Positions 42,572 to 52,091 are shown, numbered from the stretch's first letter. The stretch: DNA of 64,000 nucleotides from Rhodococcus_G sp042754225 (GCF_042754225.1 NZ_JBHZAH010000001.1:67044-131043); one strand, 5' to 3'. Program-made: numbers and translations. Notes: generated from the letters alone by a model not told the origin.

Positions 42572-42822
42572 TTCCAGCGGGCTGCGAGACCGCCTGCTTT
42601 CCGGTCGGAGCGCCCCGGTTGGACCTAGTGATTGCGTAGTCGCCTTGCCTGCGGAGATCCGCGGAGCGCGCCTGGTCCTTCAGGTGGGGGTCCGATCCCA
42701 TCCTCGGCACTGTTGCCCTCCCTCGGCGTCGCGTCGCCCGAGTGGACCGCTGCATCGGTCCTGCGAGATGTTCCCAGTGGCGCACCGGCCGAAACGGGCC
42801 AGAACCGTCGCCGACACAGGGG

Positions 42823-44577
42823 TCAACTGTTGGGGCGTGACCCCGTTCGAGGCATCGGGACGGACCAGCGGAGCGTGGTCCCCTCGAGGGGCGTGCTGTC
42901 GACGGTGATCGTCCCGTCGGCGGCGATGGCCCGGGCCTCGAGGTTGGCGAGGCCCCGGCGGCGTGCGTCCGGCGGTACGCCCCGACCGTTGTCGCAGACC
43001 TCGATCGTCAGATTGTCGTCGACGGCGACCGAGATGGTCACGGTCGTCGCGTCGGCGTGCCTGACGACGTTGCACAGCGCCTCGCGGAGCACGGCTTCGG
43101 CATGATCCGCGATCCACGGCGGGACTACGGAGAGTGGACCCGACGTGTGCAACGTGGTCCGGAGACCGGAGTCGGCCGTGACGTCCGCGGTCACCTGGTG
43201 CAGTCGCCGTCGCAGCCGTGTGGTCCCCTCCTGTCCGCCGTGGAGGTCGAATATTGCGGTTCGGATGTCCTGCACGATCTCCTGGAGGTCGTCCACCGTG
43301 TCGGAAAGTCGTTGCTGAACCTCCGGAGACCTCGCGCGCTGCAGGCTCCCCTGAACTGACAGTCCCACGGCGAACAGGCGCTGAATGACGTGGTCGTGCA
43401 GGTCACGTGCGATTCGATCGCGATCGGCGAGTACGTCGAGTTCGCGCATCTGCCGTTGCGTGTTCGCGAGCCGGAGCGCCACTGCGGCGTGGTCGGCAAA
43501 CGCAGACACCAGCGACTGCTGCTCGCTGCTGAACGGTTCGCGGCCGGCGTTGCGAAGGCACACCAGCACACCGGACACCGTGTGTGCTGCCCGCAACGGC
43601 AGCGCGAGTGCCGCGCCCGTCAGGTCTGCCTCACGGAGGCCGGGGTCGAAGGTCAGTCGATCGACGTGAACTGGCTTTCGGTTGCGGAAGGCCTCGCCCG
43701 AGGTCGATCCCTGGAGTGGAATCCGGTGGCCGATGATGGTGGGCGGTGCTGATCCGGCGGCCACACTCACCACCAACTCCGTCAGTGAGTCCTGCTCGGC
43801 GTCCGGGTCGTCGGGCACGGCCAGGAAGGTGCAGTCCGAATCCGTCAGTTCCAGGATCTTGCTCGCGACCAGCTGGAGAACGTCGGTCGGCTCACCGCCG
43901 GCGAGGAGGGCCACGGCGATCTGGCGGGTCGCCTCGTCCCAGGCCTGCTTGTTCCGAGACCGCTCGTAGAGGCGGGCATTCTCGATGGCGACACCCGCCG
44001 CCGCCGCGAGCGCCTCGACGACGACTTCGTCGTCGGCACTGAACTGCTGCCCGTCGGCCTTCTCGGTGAGGTACAGGTTGCCGAACACCTCGTCGTGGAT
44101 CTGGACGGGCACGCCGAGGAAGGTTCGCATCGGTGGATGACCTTCGGGGAACCCGACCGATTCCGGATGGGTCGACAGGTCGTCCAGGCGTATCGGCTTC
44201 GGTTCGGCGATGAGGACACCGAGCACTCCGCGGCCGCGGGGCAGCGCACCTATCTGCTTGCGCGTCTTCTCGTCGATGCCCTCGTAGACGAACGCGGTCA
44301 GTTCGTCGCGGGGCCCACGGACTCCGAGCGCACCGTATCGTGCGTCGACCAGGCTGATGGCGGCGTGCACGATGGTGCGTAGCGTGCGGTCGAGATCGAG
44401 GCCGGAGGCCACGGCCAGAACTGCACCGAGCAGCGCGTCGACCTGATCGCGCGAATGGATGATCTCGTGGATTCGGTCCTGCAGGCCGACGAGCGGTTCC
44501 CGCAACCTGAGCTGGGACGGTGATTCCCGAATCTCGGCGGAGTCCTGCCCCTCGGCATCAGAATCGCGGCCGACCAT
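42823..44577 (-). CDS. devS: Redox/oxygen-sensing histidine kinase, DevS/DosT-like
   Basis: A 584-residue cytoplasmic kinase with two GAF domains (about 60-205 and 225-375) and a HisKA_3-HATPase core. The GAF-A heme ligand of M. tuberculosis DevS (His149 in HPPMRTF) is conserved as His147, and distal Tyr171 as Tyr169 in NLYLTEK. The phospho-accepting His394 lies in DRIARDLHDHVIQRLF, and ATP-binding DNGRGVP follows. Heme binding and sensing of O2, NO and CO are therefore very likely. It lies 44 bp downstream of devR on the same strand, reversing into one operon. Ribosome site GTAGGAGA precedes the ATG. Confidence 0.95.
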   Translation of the reverse strand: MVGRDSDAEGQDSAEIRESPSQLRLREPLVGLQDRIHEIIHSRDQVDALLGAVLAVASGLDLDRTLRTIVHAAISLVDARYGALGVRGPRDELTAFVYEGIDEKTRKQIGALPRGRGVLGVLIAEPKPIRLDDLSTHPESVGFPEGHPPMRTFLGVPVQIHDEVFGNLYLTEKADGQQFSADDEVVVEALAAAAGVAIENARLYERSRNKQAWDEATRQIAVALLAGGEPTDVLQLVASKILELTDSDCTFLAVPDDPDAEQDSLTELVVSVAAGSAPPTIIGHRIPLQGSTSGEAFRNRKPVHVDRLTFDPGLREADLTGAALALPLRAAHTVSGVLVCLRNAGREPFSSEQQSLVSAFADHAAVALRLANTQRQMRELDVLADRDRIARDLHDHVIQRLFAVGLSVQGSLQRARSPEVQQRLSDTVDDLQEIVQDIRTAIFDLHGGQEGTTRLRRRLHQVTADVTADSGLRTTLHTSGPLSVVPPWIADHAEAVLREALCNVVRHADATTVTISVAVDDNLTIEVCDNGRGVPPDARRRGLANLEARAIAADGTITVDSTPLEGTTLRWSVPMPRTGSRPNS

Positions 44578-44621
44578 GGTGGAGTCTCCTACCGTCGGTC
44601 ACTGTCTCGGTATCCGCCCGG

Positions 44622-45263
44622 TCAATGTGCTCGGGGCTCCATCTTCGTGGCAAGGACGGCCGCCTGAGTGCGGCGTTCTACGCCGAGCTTGGTGAGCAGG
44701 CGCGAGACGTAGTTCTTGACGGTCTTCTCGGCCAAGTACATTCGTGCTGCGATCTGCCTGTTGGTGAGCCCCTCGCCGAGAAGCTCGAGCAGCGTCCGTT
44801 CCTGGTCCGAGAGCTCGGAGAAGGGTCCCGAGTCAGGACGTTCACCTGCTCGCAACCTCGCCATCAGTGCGGCGGCGGCCTGACTGTCGAGCATGGACTT
44901 GCCTGTTCCGACCTCGTGCACTGCCCTGGTCAACTCGAACCCCTTGATGTCTTTGACGACATATCCACTTGCACCCGCGAGGATCGCGTCGAGGATGGCC
45001 TCCTCGTCGGTGAAGGAGGTCAGGATCAGGCAGTGGAGTGTGGGTAGACGGGACATGAGTTCGCGACAGAGCTCGATCCCATTGCCGTCCGGCAGACGAA
45101 CATCGAGGACCGCGACGTCAGGTCGCAGGGCCGGAATGCGGGCGAGCGCGTGCGAGCAGGTTCCGGCCTCACCGACTATCTGGAGTTCGGGGTCGGACTC
45201 GAGCAGGTCGACCAAGCCTCGGCGCACCACTTCGTGGTCGTCCACCAGAAAGACCTTGATCAT
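44622..45263 (-). CDS. devR: NarL/LuxR-type response regulator, DevR/DosR-like
   Basis: A 213-residue response regulator. The receiver has Asp54 (phospho-site in AVLDVRLPDG), Thr82 and Lys104. The C-terminal LuxR helix-turn-helix reads LSDQERTLLELLGEGLTNRQIA and KTVKNYVSRLLTKLGVERR, like DosR. ATG at 45263 is preferred; an open frame to 45437 has no better site. A GACTG-N4-CAGTC pair lies just upstream (45284-45297). It should activate the USP, nitroreductase and Tgs genes of this island. Confidence 0.95.
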   Translation of the reverse strand: MIKVFLVDDHEVVRRGLVDLLESDPELQIVGEAGTCSHALARIPALRPDVAVLDVRLPDGNGIELCRELMSRLPTLHCLILTSFTDEEAILDAILAGASGYVVKDIKGFELTRAVHEVGTGKSMLDSQAAAALMARLRAGERPDSGPFSELSDQERTLLELLGEGLTNRQIAARMYLAEKTVKNYVSRLLTKLGVERRTQAAVLATKMEPRAH

Positions 45264-45378
45264 GCGGCAACCTCCGTGCCCGTGACTGCAGCCAGTCCCA
45301 CCGTACGTCAGATTCAGCTGTGGCGGCGCAGAGAACGAGCCCACCGGACGCGGGTACTCGGAGCAGCCGGAGTCGAGT

Positions 45379-45402
45379 GCATGGTCGAGATCTCGACCAT
45401 GC
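45379..45402. repeat. Perfect 24-bp palindrome upstream of devR
   Basis: Arms GCATGGTCGAGA and TCTCGACCATGC are fully complementary with no loop. It lies in the 220 bp between the nitroreductase stop and the devR start. It may be an operator for a dimeric regulator; with no loop or T-run it is a poor terminator. Confidence 0.8.
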
Positions 45403-45486
45403 CGAAGGTGATCGCGGAGGCGGAGTCTCCCGGACACACGGCGTCGAGACGGGAGATGCAGTTCGAGATCGGTCGGTGTGTCCTCG

Positions 45487-46464
45487 TCACCCGAGTGACA
45501 GCACCTCCGAACTCGGGCGACGTGGTGTTTCGCTCAGCCGGACAGGTCCGGGTACCGTCCCGAGTCGGACGAGGACCTGTGGGTAGCCGACGTCGGGAGC
45601 GAGCTCGCGGATCATCTCGCGGCTGCCCTCGATCTCGGTGAGGTGGGTCAACGGGCAGGTGGAGTTTCCGAGCGCGGTCGCCTCGAGTAGGACCGCTGAC
45701 AATGCCTCGCCGCAGCACGCCCAGTCGGTGGGGCGGTCGGTTGCGGTACTCAGCATCATGACGGTGGATTCGTCGACGCCTCGACTCGGTTCCGCACCGG
45801 CCTGGGCACGGATCGGGAGCACCCGTCCCGCCGACACCAGGGTGTCGTCGGATCCGGTGGCGAGGGCGTCCGGCGGTATCCCCTCGAACGGAAATGATTG
45901 ACCTGCCCACCAATTGAGTTCGGCTTGGTACGGCGATTCGGAGTGGCGGCTCGACGAACTCGTCCCCGACGCCGCGGCCGGTTCGGGACGAACCTCGGGC
46001 GGCAGGACGGTGGCGGTCGCCGAGTAGCGTCCTGCGGCCCCTCGCAGGACGTCGAACAAGTCCGGGGTTCCGACCGCGGGGGCGAAGGGCCTGGGGTCGG
46101 TCCGCCGGTGCCTGATGGCCGTCAGCAAGTCGAAATCGTGTGAACGAGGCACGGCATCCCGCCGGAATCGCACCGAGGCCACCAGATGGGGCAGGGTTGG
46201 CTCGGGCAGGAGTTCGACGGCTGCGCGCCAGCGAAGGGGCAGAAGTGCCACCTGCAGGTGGTGCAGCGCCGCACCACAGCTGATGAAGAGCTGACGCCCC
46301 GAGGGATCGGCCGAGGCGAGCAGCCGAGTCCGGTCGCCGTGCAGATCGAGCCGGCCGTCGTTGTAGAGCCAGCGCCATGGCTGGGTGTTGTGCACCGACG
46401 GTGCCCGGCAGGCCAAGTCGACGGCGATCCGGACCACGTTGGCGACCGGAACGGTGGTGTCCAT
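45487..46464 (-). CDS. Acg-type nitroreductase family protein
   Basis: A 325-residue protein of the mycobacterial Acg family (Rv2032, Rv3131, Rv3127), a flavin-fold group in the DosR regulon. Signatures are ACRAPSVHNTQPWRW near the N-terminus, RRTDPRPF in the middle and EALSAVLLEATALGNSTCPL near the C-terminus. Known members bind or sequester FMN rather than reducing nitro-compounds. ATG at 46464 follows GAGGAGGCGG. Upstream is a 285-bp divergent region with usp; a weak DosR-like element lies at 46545-46559. Confidence 0.9.
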   Translation of the reverse strand: MDTTVPVANVVRIAVDLACRAPSVHNTQPWRWLYNDGRLDLHGDRTRLLASADPSGRQLFISCGAALHHLQVALLPLRWRAAVELLPEPTLPHLVASVRFRRDAVPRSHDFDLLTAIRHRRTDPRPFAPAVGTPDLFDVLRGAAGRYSATATVLPPEVRPEPAAASGTSSSSRHSESPYQAELNWWAGQSFPFEGIPPDALATGSDDTLVSAGRVLPIRAQAGAEPSRGVDESTVMMLSTATDRPTDWACCGEALSAVLLEATALGNSTCPLTHLTEIEGSREMIRELAPDVGYPQVLVRLGTVPGPVRLSETPRRPSSEVLSLG

Positions 46465-46640
46465 GCCGCCTCCTCACAGCTGGTCGGCGTCGGCCTCGCT
46501 CGGATCGCACACTTCAGTCTCGTGCGGCGGTCTTGCCGGCGATAGTGCCGATGGTCACCTGTCCTCCCGGGCCATCCCGGCAGGTCCAGTGGGTGCCATC
46601 GCGGATGGCCTCCTGTCCGATGACCACTGGCCGTGCCGGT

Positions 46641-46654
46641 GGGACGTTCGTCTC
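46641..46654. promoter_or_regulatory. DosR-box-like element upstream of usp
   Basis: GGGACGTTCGTCTC matches 11 of 14 positions of the core GGGACTWWAGTCCC. It lies about 96 bp before the universal stress gene and in the divergent region with the nitroreductase gene. Confidence 0.45.
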
Positions 46655-46749
46655 TACTCGGGAACGAGCTGGTCGAAAACAATGACGTTGGACCCGAAAT
46701 CGGTTGTCGAAGAGAAGCATGCCCACCCGTCGAATGCGAGGAGAGCGAC

Positions 46750-47640
46750 ATGAGTGCCAACCCCCCGATAGTCGTCGGAGTCGACGGCTCGAGGTCTTCC
46801 AACGACGCGGTCTGGTGGGCGGCGGAGAACGCAGTCCGCCGGGGCGCCCCGCTTCACCTGGTCGCCACCCTGTTCGTCGCGGGTACGTACGGAGTACCGA
46901 TCGGTCTGCCTCCGGCGTACTTCGACGATCAAGAAGTCGAAGGAAAGAGACGTCTGTCGGGAGCAACCGACCTGGCTCGGGAGGCGGCGTCGGGAAATCC
47001 GTTGTCGATCGAGTCGGAACTGGTGTCGGGTCAGCCGAGCCGGGTGTTGCTCGAGCGCGCCCGAGGGGCCCGGATGGTGGTCGTCGGGTCTCGCGGTCTC
47101 GGCGAAGTCACCGGCGGGCTGCTCGGGTCGGTCAGCACGCCAGTCGCCGCCCACGCAGGGTGCCCGGTGGCCGTCATCCGGGCGATCGCTGACCCCGAAG
47201 GCGCCGCTGGTGGCCCGGTCGTCGTGGGGGTGGACGGCACAGAGAACAGCGAACCGGCGATCGCTGAGGCCTTTCTCGAGGCGTCGCTGCGCGGCGTCGA
47301 ACTGATCGCGGTACACGCATGGTCGGATGTGAACCTCTCGAACCTTCTCACGAACGAGCGGTCTCTCGACTGGACGTCCATTCGTGCGCGCGAAGAGGCG
47401 TCACTGGCCGAGTGCCTCGCGGGGTTCGGTGAGAACTTCCCGGACGTCGCGGTCCGCCGCGTCGTGGTGCAGGACCGCGGACTGCAGGCTCTGATCGAAT
47501 TCTCCAAACAGTCGCAACTGGTGGTCGTCGGAAGCCGTGGTCGCGGCGGTTTCGCCAGCCTGCTGCTCGGGTCCACGAGCAGGGCGCTGCTGCACTCGGT
47601 TACCAGCCCGCTGATGATCGTGCGCCGCCCTGAGCAGTGA
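46750..47640 (+). CDS. Tandem universal stress protein
   Basis: A 296-residue protein with two UspA domains (about 6-145 and 155-295). Each has the ATP-binding signature: VVVGSRGLGEVTGGLLGSVS and VVVGSRGRGGFASLLLGSTS. This matches mycobacterial Rv2623-type ATP-binding universal stress proteins in the DosR regulon. ATG at 46750 follows GAGGAGAG. A DosR-like box lies 96 bp upstream. Confidence 0.93.
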   Translation: MSANPPIVVGVDGSRSSNDAVWWAAENAVRRGAPLHLVATLFVAGTYGVPIGLPPAYFDDQEVEGKRRLSGATDLAREAASGNPLSIESELVSGQPSRVLLERARGARMVVVGSRGLGEVTGGLLGSVSTPVAAHAGCPVAVIRAIADPEGAAGGPVVVGVDGTENSEPAIAEAFLEASLRGVELIAVHAWSDVNLSNLLTNERSLDWTSIRAREEASLAECLAGFGENFPDVAVRRVVVQDRGLQALIEFSKQSQLVVVGSRGRGGFASLLLGSTSRALLHSVTSPLMIVRRPEQ

Positions 47641-47794
47641 ATCATGCTGGCTCTCGAAACTCCGCACGCGCAATTGCGGCCGGCGAGGAGGCGGTCCTGG
47701 CGGAGCGGGTGGCAGGATGGAAGGAGCGGTTCCCCGGTGTGCCGATCGGGCGGTACCGGGGACGGCGCCGTGTGGTCGGACGCGGAGGCGACGG

Positions 47795-48568
47795 ATGCCC
47801 CAGGTAGGCAAGGCGAGGTCGACGGCGACGATCTGTGGGCATCCGTTTGCGGCGGTGCTGTTCGACTTGGACGGAGTCGTCACCGATACGGCCAGCCTCC
47901 ACGCAGCCGCCTGGAAATGCATGTTCGACAGCTTTCTCGAGGGCCGGGGCTCCGATCAATTGTTCACTCCCGAGGACTACCGCCGTTGCGTCGACGGACG
48001 CGAGCGGTCGGATGGCGTCAGCACGTTCCTGCGGTCGCGGGGGATTGACCTTCCGCCGGGGACCCGATCGGATCCGGCGTCAGCGGACAGTGTCTGTGGA
48101 CTCGGCGCTCGCAAGGATGCGTTGTTCCGCCGACTCCTCACTACCGAAGGGGTGCCCATCCTTGCCGGAACGGTCGACGTGCTCCGCCGGCTCCGGACGG
48201 CGGGCGTTCCGACGGCGGTCGTCAGTGCAAGCCGCAACGCCGCGCGGGTGCTCGAGGCGGCAGGACTGATCGACGAGTTCGATGTCCGCGTCGACGGTAT
48301 CGACGCTGAGCGTTCGGGATTGCCGGGGAAACCGGATGCCGCAACTTTTCTGGAGGCCGCCAGGCGACTCGGGGTGAAGCCGGATCGTGCTGTTGTGGTG
48401 GAAGATTCGGTGGCCGGAGTTCGCGCGGCCAGCGCTGGTGGCTTCGGGCTCGTGGTCGGGCTCGCCGCCGATCGCGTGGGTGCGGAGCTGAGTGAGAGCG
48501 GCGCCGACGTCGTGGTGAACGATCTGGCGGACCTCGACGTCGGGGTCGCGACGGACACGCCCGAGTAG
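47795..48568 (+). CDS. HAD-superfamily hydrolase, beta-phosphoglucomutase-like
   Basis: A 257-residue HAD phosphatase/mutase. Motif I is intact (AVLFDLDGVVTDTASLHAAAW), motif II lies in TAVVSASRNA, and Lys plus acidic motifs III-IV follow (KPDAATFLEAARRL, VVVEDSVAGVRAA). The cap domain is of the beta-phosphoglucomutase type. It likely acts on a sugar phosphate, perhaps glucose 1-phosphate from trehalose breakdown. ATG at 47795 is chosen over an upstream frame. It is the functional counterpart of the degenerate HAD domain fused to OtsB-GH65 at 54854-58510. Confidence 0.88.
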   Translation: MPQVGKARSTATICGHPFAAVLFDLDGVVTDTASLHAAAWKCMFDSFLEGRGSDQLFTPEDYRRCVDGRERSDGVSTFLRSRGIDLPPGTRSDPASADSVCGLGARKDALFRRLLTTEGVPILAGTVDVLRRLRTAGVPTAVVSASRNAARVLEAAGLIDEFDVRVDGIDAERSGLPGKPDAATFLEAARRLGVKPDRAVVVEDSVAGVRAASAGGFGLVVGLAADRVGAELSESGADVVVNDLADLDVGVATDTPE

Positions 48569-48637
48569 GCGAGGCTTGCGAGGGTGGACGGCTGTCGGGC
48601 ATCCGTTCGTGGGTGCCGTCGTCCGGGAGGCGGACGG

Positions 48638-49498
48638 TCATGGGCACTCGCGGTAGACGAGTATCGAACAGCGTCCGTGATAGATCAGGGACTGGCTGGT
48701 CGAGCCGAGCACCGCGCCCTCGACCTGGCCGCGGCCACGGCTGCCGACTACCACCAACTGGGCGTGCGTACTCAGGGTGGTCAGGACCGCCTGCGGGCTT
48801 CCCTGAGTCAGAAGGGCGTCGACGCGAACTCCCGGAAGCGCTGTCTGCCAGCGCTCCGAACGCCCACGGATCTCCTCCTCGAATTCGTCCACCGCGGCAG
48901 CTTCCCGACGCGCGTGCGGATCCGGGCGGAAGGCGTACTCCGCTCGGACCGCCAACACGTGCGTGGCCCTCGTCCGCGCCTCATGGATCCCCGCGCCGAT
49001 GAGCGCGTCGTCGAGGTGGGTGCCGCTCACACCGACGACCACGGGTCGGGGACGCCGCGTCGTCGGTAGCTCCTGGCAGGTGTCACGAATGAGCACGATG
49101 GGGCACTGCGCCTGCGCGGCCAGGGCCGCGGCGGTGGAACCGAGCAGCATCCGGGGAAAGAACCCGACGCCAGTCGAACCCACCACCAGCATCGTGGCGG
49201 ACTCGGATTGTGCGAGAAGGACGGAGCTCGGCTGCCCGACGGCCACGATGGTCTGAACCTCGAGGTGGTTGCCCGTCTGTGCGACGGCGGCGGCGACCGA
49301 CAGTGCTTGCTGCGCATGACGCGTGTCGAGGTCGGAGTGACTGCGTGTTCGCTCGTAGTCGGGGACGACACACACGAGGCGGAGCCCTGTGTGGCGGGCG
49401 GCGGCTTCGGTCACCGCCCACCTCGTTGCCTGCATCGCGCTGTCGGATCCGTCGACCCCGACGACGACGGGTGCTGCGGAGTGCGGGTCGTAAGTCAT
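48638..49498 (-). CDS. Tandem universal stress protein
   Basis: A 286-residue protein with two UspA domains (about 8-140 and 150-285). The first ATP motif reads LVVGSTGVGFFPRMLLGSTA, the second VVVGSRGRGQVEGAVLGSTS. It differs in sequence from the two other tandem USPs here, so the set has diverged. ATG at 49498 follows CGGAGCACG. It lies downstream of the SHOCT gene, with a 53-bp gap, in the same direction. Confidence 0.9.
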   Translation of the reverse strand: MTYDPHSAAPVVVGVDGSDSAMQATRWAVTEAAARHTGLRLVCVVPDYERTRSHSDLDTRHAQQALSVAAAVAQTGNHLEVQTIVAVGQPSSVLLAQSESATMLVVGSTGVGFFPRMLLGSTAAALAAQAQCPIVLIRDTCQELPTTRRPRPVVVGVSGTHLDDALIGAGIHEARTRATHVLAVRAEYAFRPDPHARREAAAVDEFEEEIRGRSERWQTALPGVRVDALLTQGSPQAVLTTLSTHAQLVVVGSRGRGQVEGAVLGSTSQSLIYHGRCSILVYRECP

Positions 49499-49551
49499 CG
49501 TGCTCCGATCGCGCCGAGCCGGCGAGGACCGTCAGTCGCGGTGCTGAACGC

Positions 49552-49821
49552 TCACGTGTCCGGACCGCGGAGTGCGGTCGAACGCATGCGGTACTCGTCG
49601 TCGTCGATCTCTCCCTTGGCGAATCGCTCGGCGAGTATTTGCTGCGCGGAGTGGTGGGGCGACGGTGGTTCGTTCTGGTGGTGGCTGTGATTGAGGGACC
49701 GGATCAGCACCACGACCGCCACGATCAGCAGTGCGAGGAACACCAGCAGCCACGCAGCCATGAACGCGTACATCCAGCCGCTCGCATTGTGATCGCTCCA
49801 GTACATGTCCATGAGCTGCAC
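49552..49821 (-). CDS. Membrane SHOCT-domain protein
   Basis: An 89-residue protein with one transmembrane helix (YAFMAAWLLVFLALLIVAVVV) and a C-terminal SHOCT domain (ILAERFAKGEIDDDEYRMR). SHOCT domains are short oligomerisation modules. Three starts are possible: GTG 49821, ATG 49812 and ATG 49806. It probably precedes the usp gene 48638-49498 in one transcript. Confidence 0.85.
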   Translation of the reverse strand: MQLMDMYWSDHNASGWMYAFMAAWLLVFLALLIVAVVVLIRSLNHSHHQNEPPSPHHSAQQILAERFAKGEIDDDEYRMRSTALRGPDT

Positions 49822-50019
49822 CCGAATCTCGTTGTCGACCAGTGTTCGTCGCCCTGACGCTGCCGCATCCCGATCGCGTCAGGGAGTCTGTGGCAATCGT
49901 GCGCTCGACGGGCGTGCGTGGACAGAGTCCTTCTTCCCTAGGTTGTGGTGCGCTTGTCACCGGGTGCTGCGGTGTCGAGGATCTGGCACGGCAAGGACCC
50001 GGTGGCTGTCGACGGCGTC

Positions 50020-50481
50020 TCAGCGGGGGTGGCCTTCGATTGCCGCGAACACGTCGCGCCACGAGACCATCCCGACCGGATGGCCGGCCGACACCACGGG
50101 GACTGCCCGCAGTTGCGTCCGCAGCATCACCTCGATCACCGACGGGATCGAGGTGTCCTGCGCGACGGAAACCGGAGGGACGACGAACTGCGACGGAATC
50201 GGGGTGGGATCGGACGTCGTTGTTTCGGCAGGTGCGGTGATCGTCAGGAGACCGGACAGGTAGGCCTCGGCGAGGGAGTCCTCGGTGAGAACCCCGGTCA
50301 GGCGTCCGTCGTCGTCGACGACGGGCAGTGTGGTGTAGCCGTGGCTCAGTAGGATCTGCACGGCTTCGGGCAGGGTGGCCGCGTCGGTCACGGCCAGCAC
50401 GGGACGGCTCATCACGTCGGACGCCCGCATGACCACCCACGGCCGGTCGGAGTGGGAGATGCGCGAGTTGGGGGCAGACAT
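50020..50481 (-). CDS. Two-CBS-domain protein, Hrp1-like
   Basis: A 153-residue protein made of a CBS pair (about 18-80 and 95-150: MRASDVMSRPVLAVTDAATL, HGYTTLPVVDDDGRLTGVL, TQLRAVPVVSAGHPVGMVS). It resembles M. tuberculosis Hrp1 (Rv2626c), a DosR-regulon protein. CBS pairs bind adenosine ligands. ATG at 50481 follows GGAGGTGACC. It is divergent from the Tgs-type gene across 212 bp that holds a DosR-like box. Confidence 0.88.
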   Translation of the reverse strand: MSAPNSRISHSDRPWVVMRASDVMSRPVLAVTDAATLPEAVQILLSHGYTTLPVVDDDGRLTGVLTEDSLAEAYLSGLLTITAPAETTTSDPTPIPSQFVVPPVSVAQDTSIPSVIEVMLRTQLRAVPVVSAGHPVGMVSWRDVFAAIEGHPR

Positions 50482-50613
50482 ACGGTCACCTCCTCCGGCC
50501 CGAGGATTGCACCCCGGCTGGCCCGCCACCACGGTCGATGTGCCCGAGCGAGAGGGACATTGGTCACCGTGGTCTCCGCTACGCGCAGATCGGGGCTTCC
50601 GGCGTTCGACTCG

Positions 50614-50627
50614 GGGACCTTCGGCCG
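50614..50627. promoter_or_regulatory. DosR-box-like element between CBS and Tgs genes
   Basis: GGGACCTTCGGCCG matches 10 of 14 positions of GGGACTWWAGTCCC, with a G/C-rich left flank as in known boxes. It lies 67-80 bp upstream of the wax ester synthase/DGAT gene and 130 bp from the CBS gene. Confidence 0.45.
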
Positions 50628-50693
50628 TGTTCGACGTTGCCGAGTGCGGCAACGCTGGGAGGAGCGAGCACTTGTGAGCCGGAGCGTGACGAC

Positions 50694-52091
50694 GTGACCA
50701 AGCAGAACGACCCGTACCTGACTCAGACCGATCTGTTGTCGTGGCGGATGGAGCGGGATCCGGTGTTGCGTTCGACGATCGTGGCCGTCGCACTGCTCGA
50801 CCGGGCCCCGGACTGGGGCGGGTTCGTCCGGATGATGGAGCGGGGCACGTCGGTTGTGCCGAACTTTCGGAACAAGGTGCTGAGCTCGTCGTTCGGGCTC
50901 TCACCACCGCGCTGGGTCGTCGACCCGGACTTCGATCTGTCCTGGCACCTCAGGCGCGCGATCGTGCCGTCGCCTGGCGGAATCGGCGCTGTCCTGGACC
51001 TTGCCCGGACGGCCGGGATGACCGCTTTCGACAAGGACCGGCCACTGTGGGAGTTCACCGTCCTCGAAGGGCTGCCCGACGGTAGGGCCGCCCTCGTGAT
51101 GAAGGTCCACCACGCGTTGACGGACGGGGTGGGGGGAATGCAGATCGCAAACGAGATCGTCGACTTTTCGCGTTCGGGTACCGACCGGGGACCCGATCCG
51201 CAGGCGGTGCCCGCGGAGGGTGGGGGACAGCGGTCTCCGTCGAGGACCGGGTTGTGGTCGCTCCACACCGGCATGCGACTTCTCAGTCGAGCCTCATCTG
51301 CCCCGGTCGGGATGTCGCGGGCCCTCACGACCCCGATCGCTACGGCGCGCCGGGTGGCGGCGGTGACCGGCTCCGTAGCCCGATTCACCAGGCCGGTGAC
51401 CAAGACGTTGTCGCCGATCATGGTCGAGCGGAGCACCCGCCGACAATTCGCCGTGGTCGACGTCCCGCTCGACGATCTCCGCCGGGCGGCCGGCGCGTGC
51501 CACTGCACGATGAACGACGCGTTTCTGGCGGCCGTGTTGCTCGGGTTGAAGCGCTACCACGCCGTCCACGGCGCCGAAGCCTGCGAGTTGAGCGTGACGC
51601 TTCCGATGAGCTTGCGTGTCGACTCGGATCCGTTGGGCGGAAACCGGATCACCCTCGCCCGATTCACGCTGCCGCTGGTCGAGTCGGATCCCGGCGAACT
51701 CGTGCGCGTCGTGGGAAGAACGGTAGCCACGTGGCGCGACGAGCCCGCCGTCGGGCATTCGTCCTCGATCGCGGCGGTGCTCAATCTGCTCCCGGCTTCG
51801 ATCCTGGGAACCATGCTCAAGCATGTCGACTTCGTCGCCTCGGACGTCCCTGGTCCGACGGTTCCGCTGTATCTCGCGGGCGCGAAGATCTGCGAGTACT
51901 ACGCCTTCAGTCCCACGCTCGGCGCGGCATTCAACACGACATTGTTGTCGTACTCGGGCCGTTGCTTCATCGGGATCAACGTGGATTGCGCGGCCGTGCC
52001 GGACGTTTCGATCCTGGTGCGGTCCCTGGCCGGCGGTCTTCGGACTGTCGGTGAACTCGGTACCTCCGACAGTCCGTCCGCTAGCCGGTGA
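50694..52091 (+). CDS. Wax ester synthase/diacylglycerol acyltransferase, Tgs1-like
   Basis: A 465-residue WS/DGAT that makes triacylglycerol or wax esters from acyl-CoA. The catalytic motif HHALTDG lies at 139-145, and the C-terminal SNVPGP-like ASDVPGPTVPLYLAGA is present. The GTG at 50694 follows GGAG by about 10 nt. In M. tuberculosis tgs1 is a strongly induced DosR-regulon gene that stores lipid in hypoxia; its position beside devRS, USPs and a CBS gene suggests the same here. Its 3' end overlaps the convergent DUF1876 gene by 11 bp. Confidence 0.93.
   Translation: MTKQNDPYLTQTDLLSWRMERDPVLRSTIVAVALLDRAPDWGGFVRMMERGTSVVPNFRNKVLSSSFGLSPPRWVVDPDFDLSWHLRRAIVPSPGGIGAVLDLARTAGMTAFDKDRPLWEFTVLEGLPDGRAALVMKVHHALTDGVGGMQIANEIVDFSRSGTDRGPDPQAVPAEGGGQRSPSRTGLWSLHTGMRLLSRASSAPVGMSRALTTPIATARRVAAVTGSVARFTRPVTKTLSPIMVERSTRRQFAVVDVPLDDLRRAAGACHCTMNDAFLAAVLLGLKRYHAVHGAEACELSVTLPMSLRVDSDPLGGNRITLARFTLPLVESDPGELVRVVGRTVATWRDEPAVGHSSSIAAVLNLLPASILGTMLKHVDFVASDVPGPTVPLYLAGAKICEYYAFSPTLGAAFNTTLLSYSGRCFIGINVDCAAVPDVSILVRSLAGGLRTVGELGTSDSPSASR

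Noticed and set aside
46545..46559. DosR box before the nitroreductase on the minus strand
   Set aside because: The match is weaker than the three listed boxes; noted only in the gene entry.
49919..49931. GGAC-AGA-GTCC repeat as a DosR box
   Set aside because: The arms are separated by 3 rather than 4 bases and no flanking match is present.
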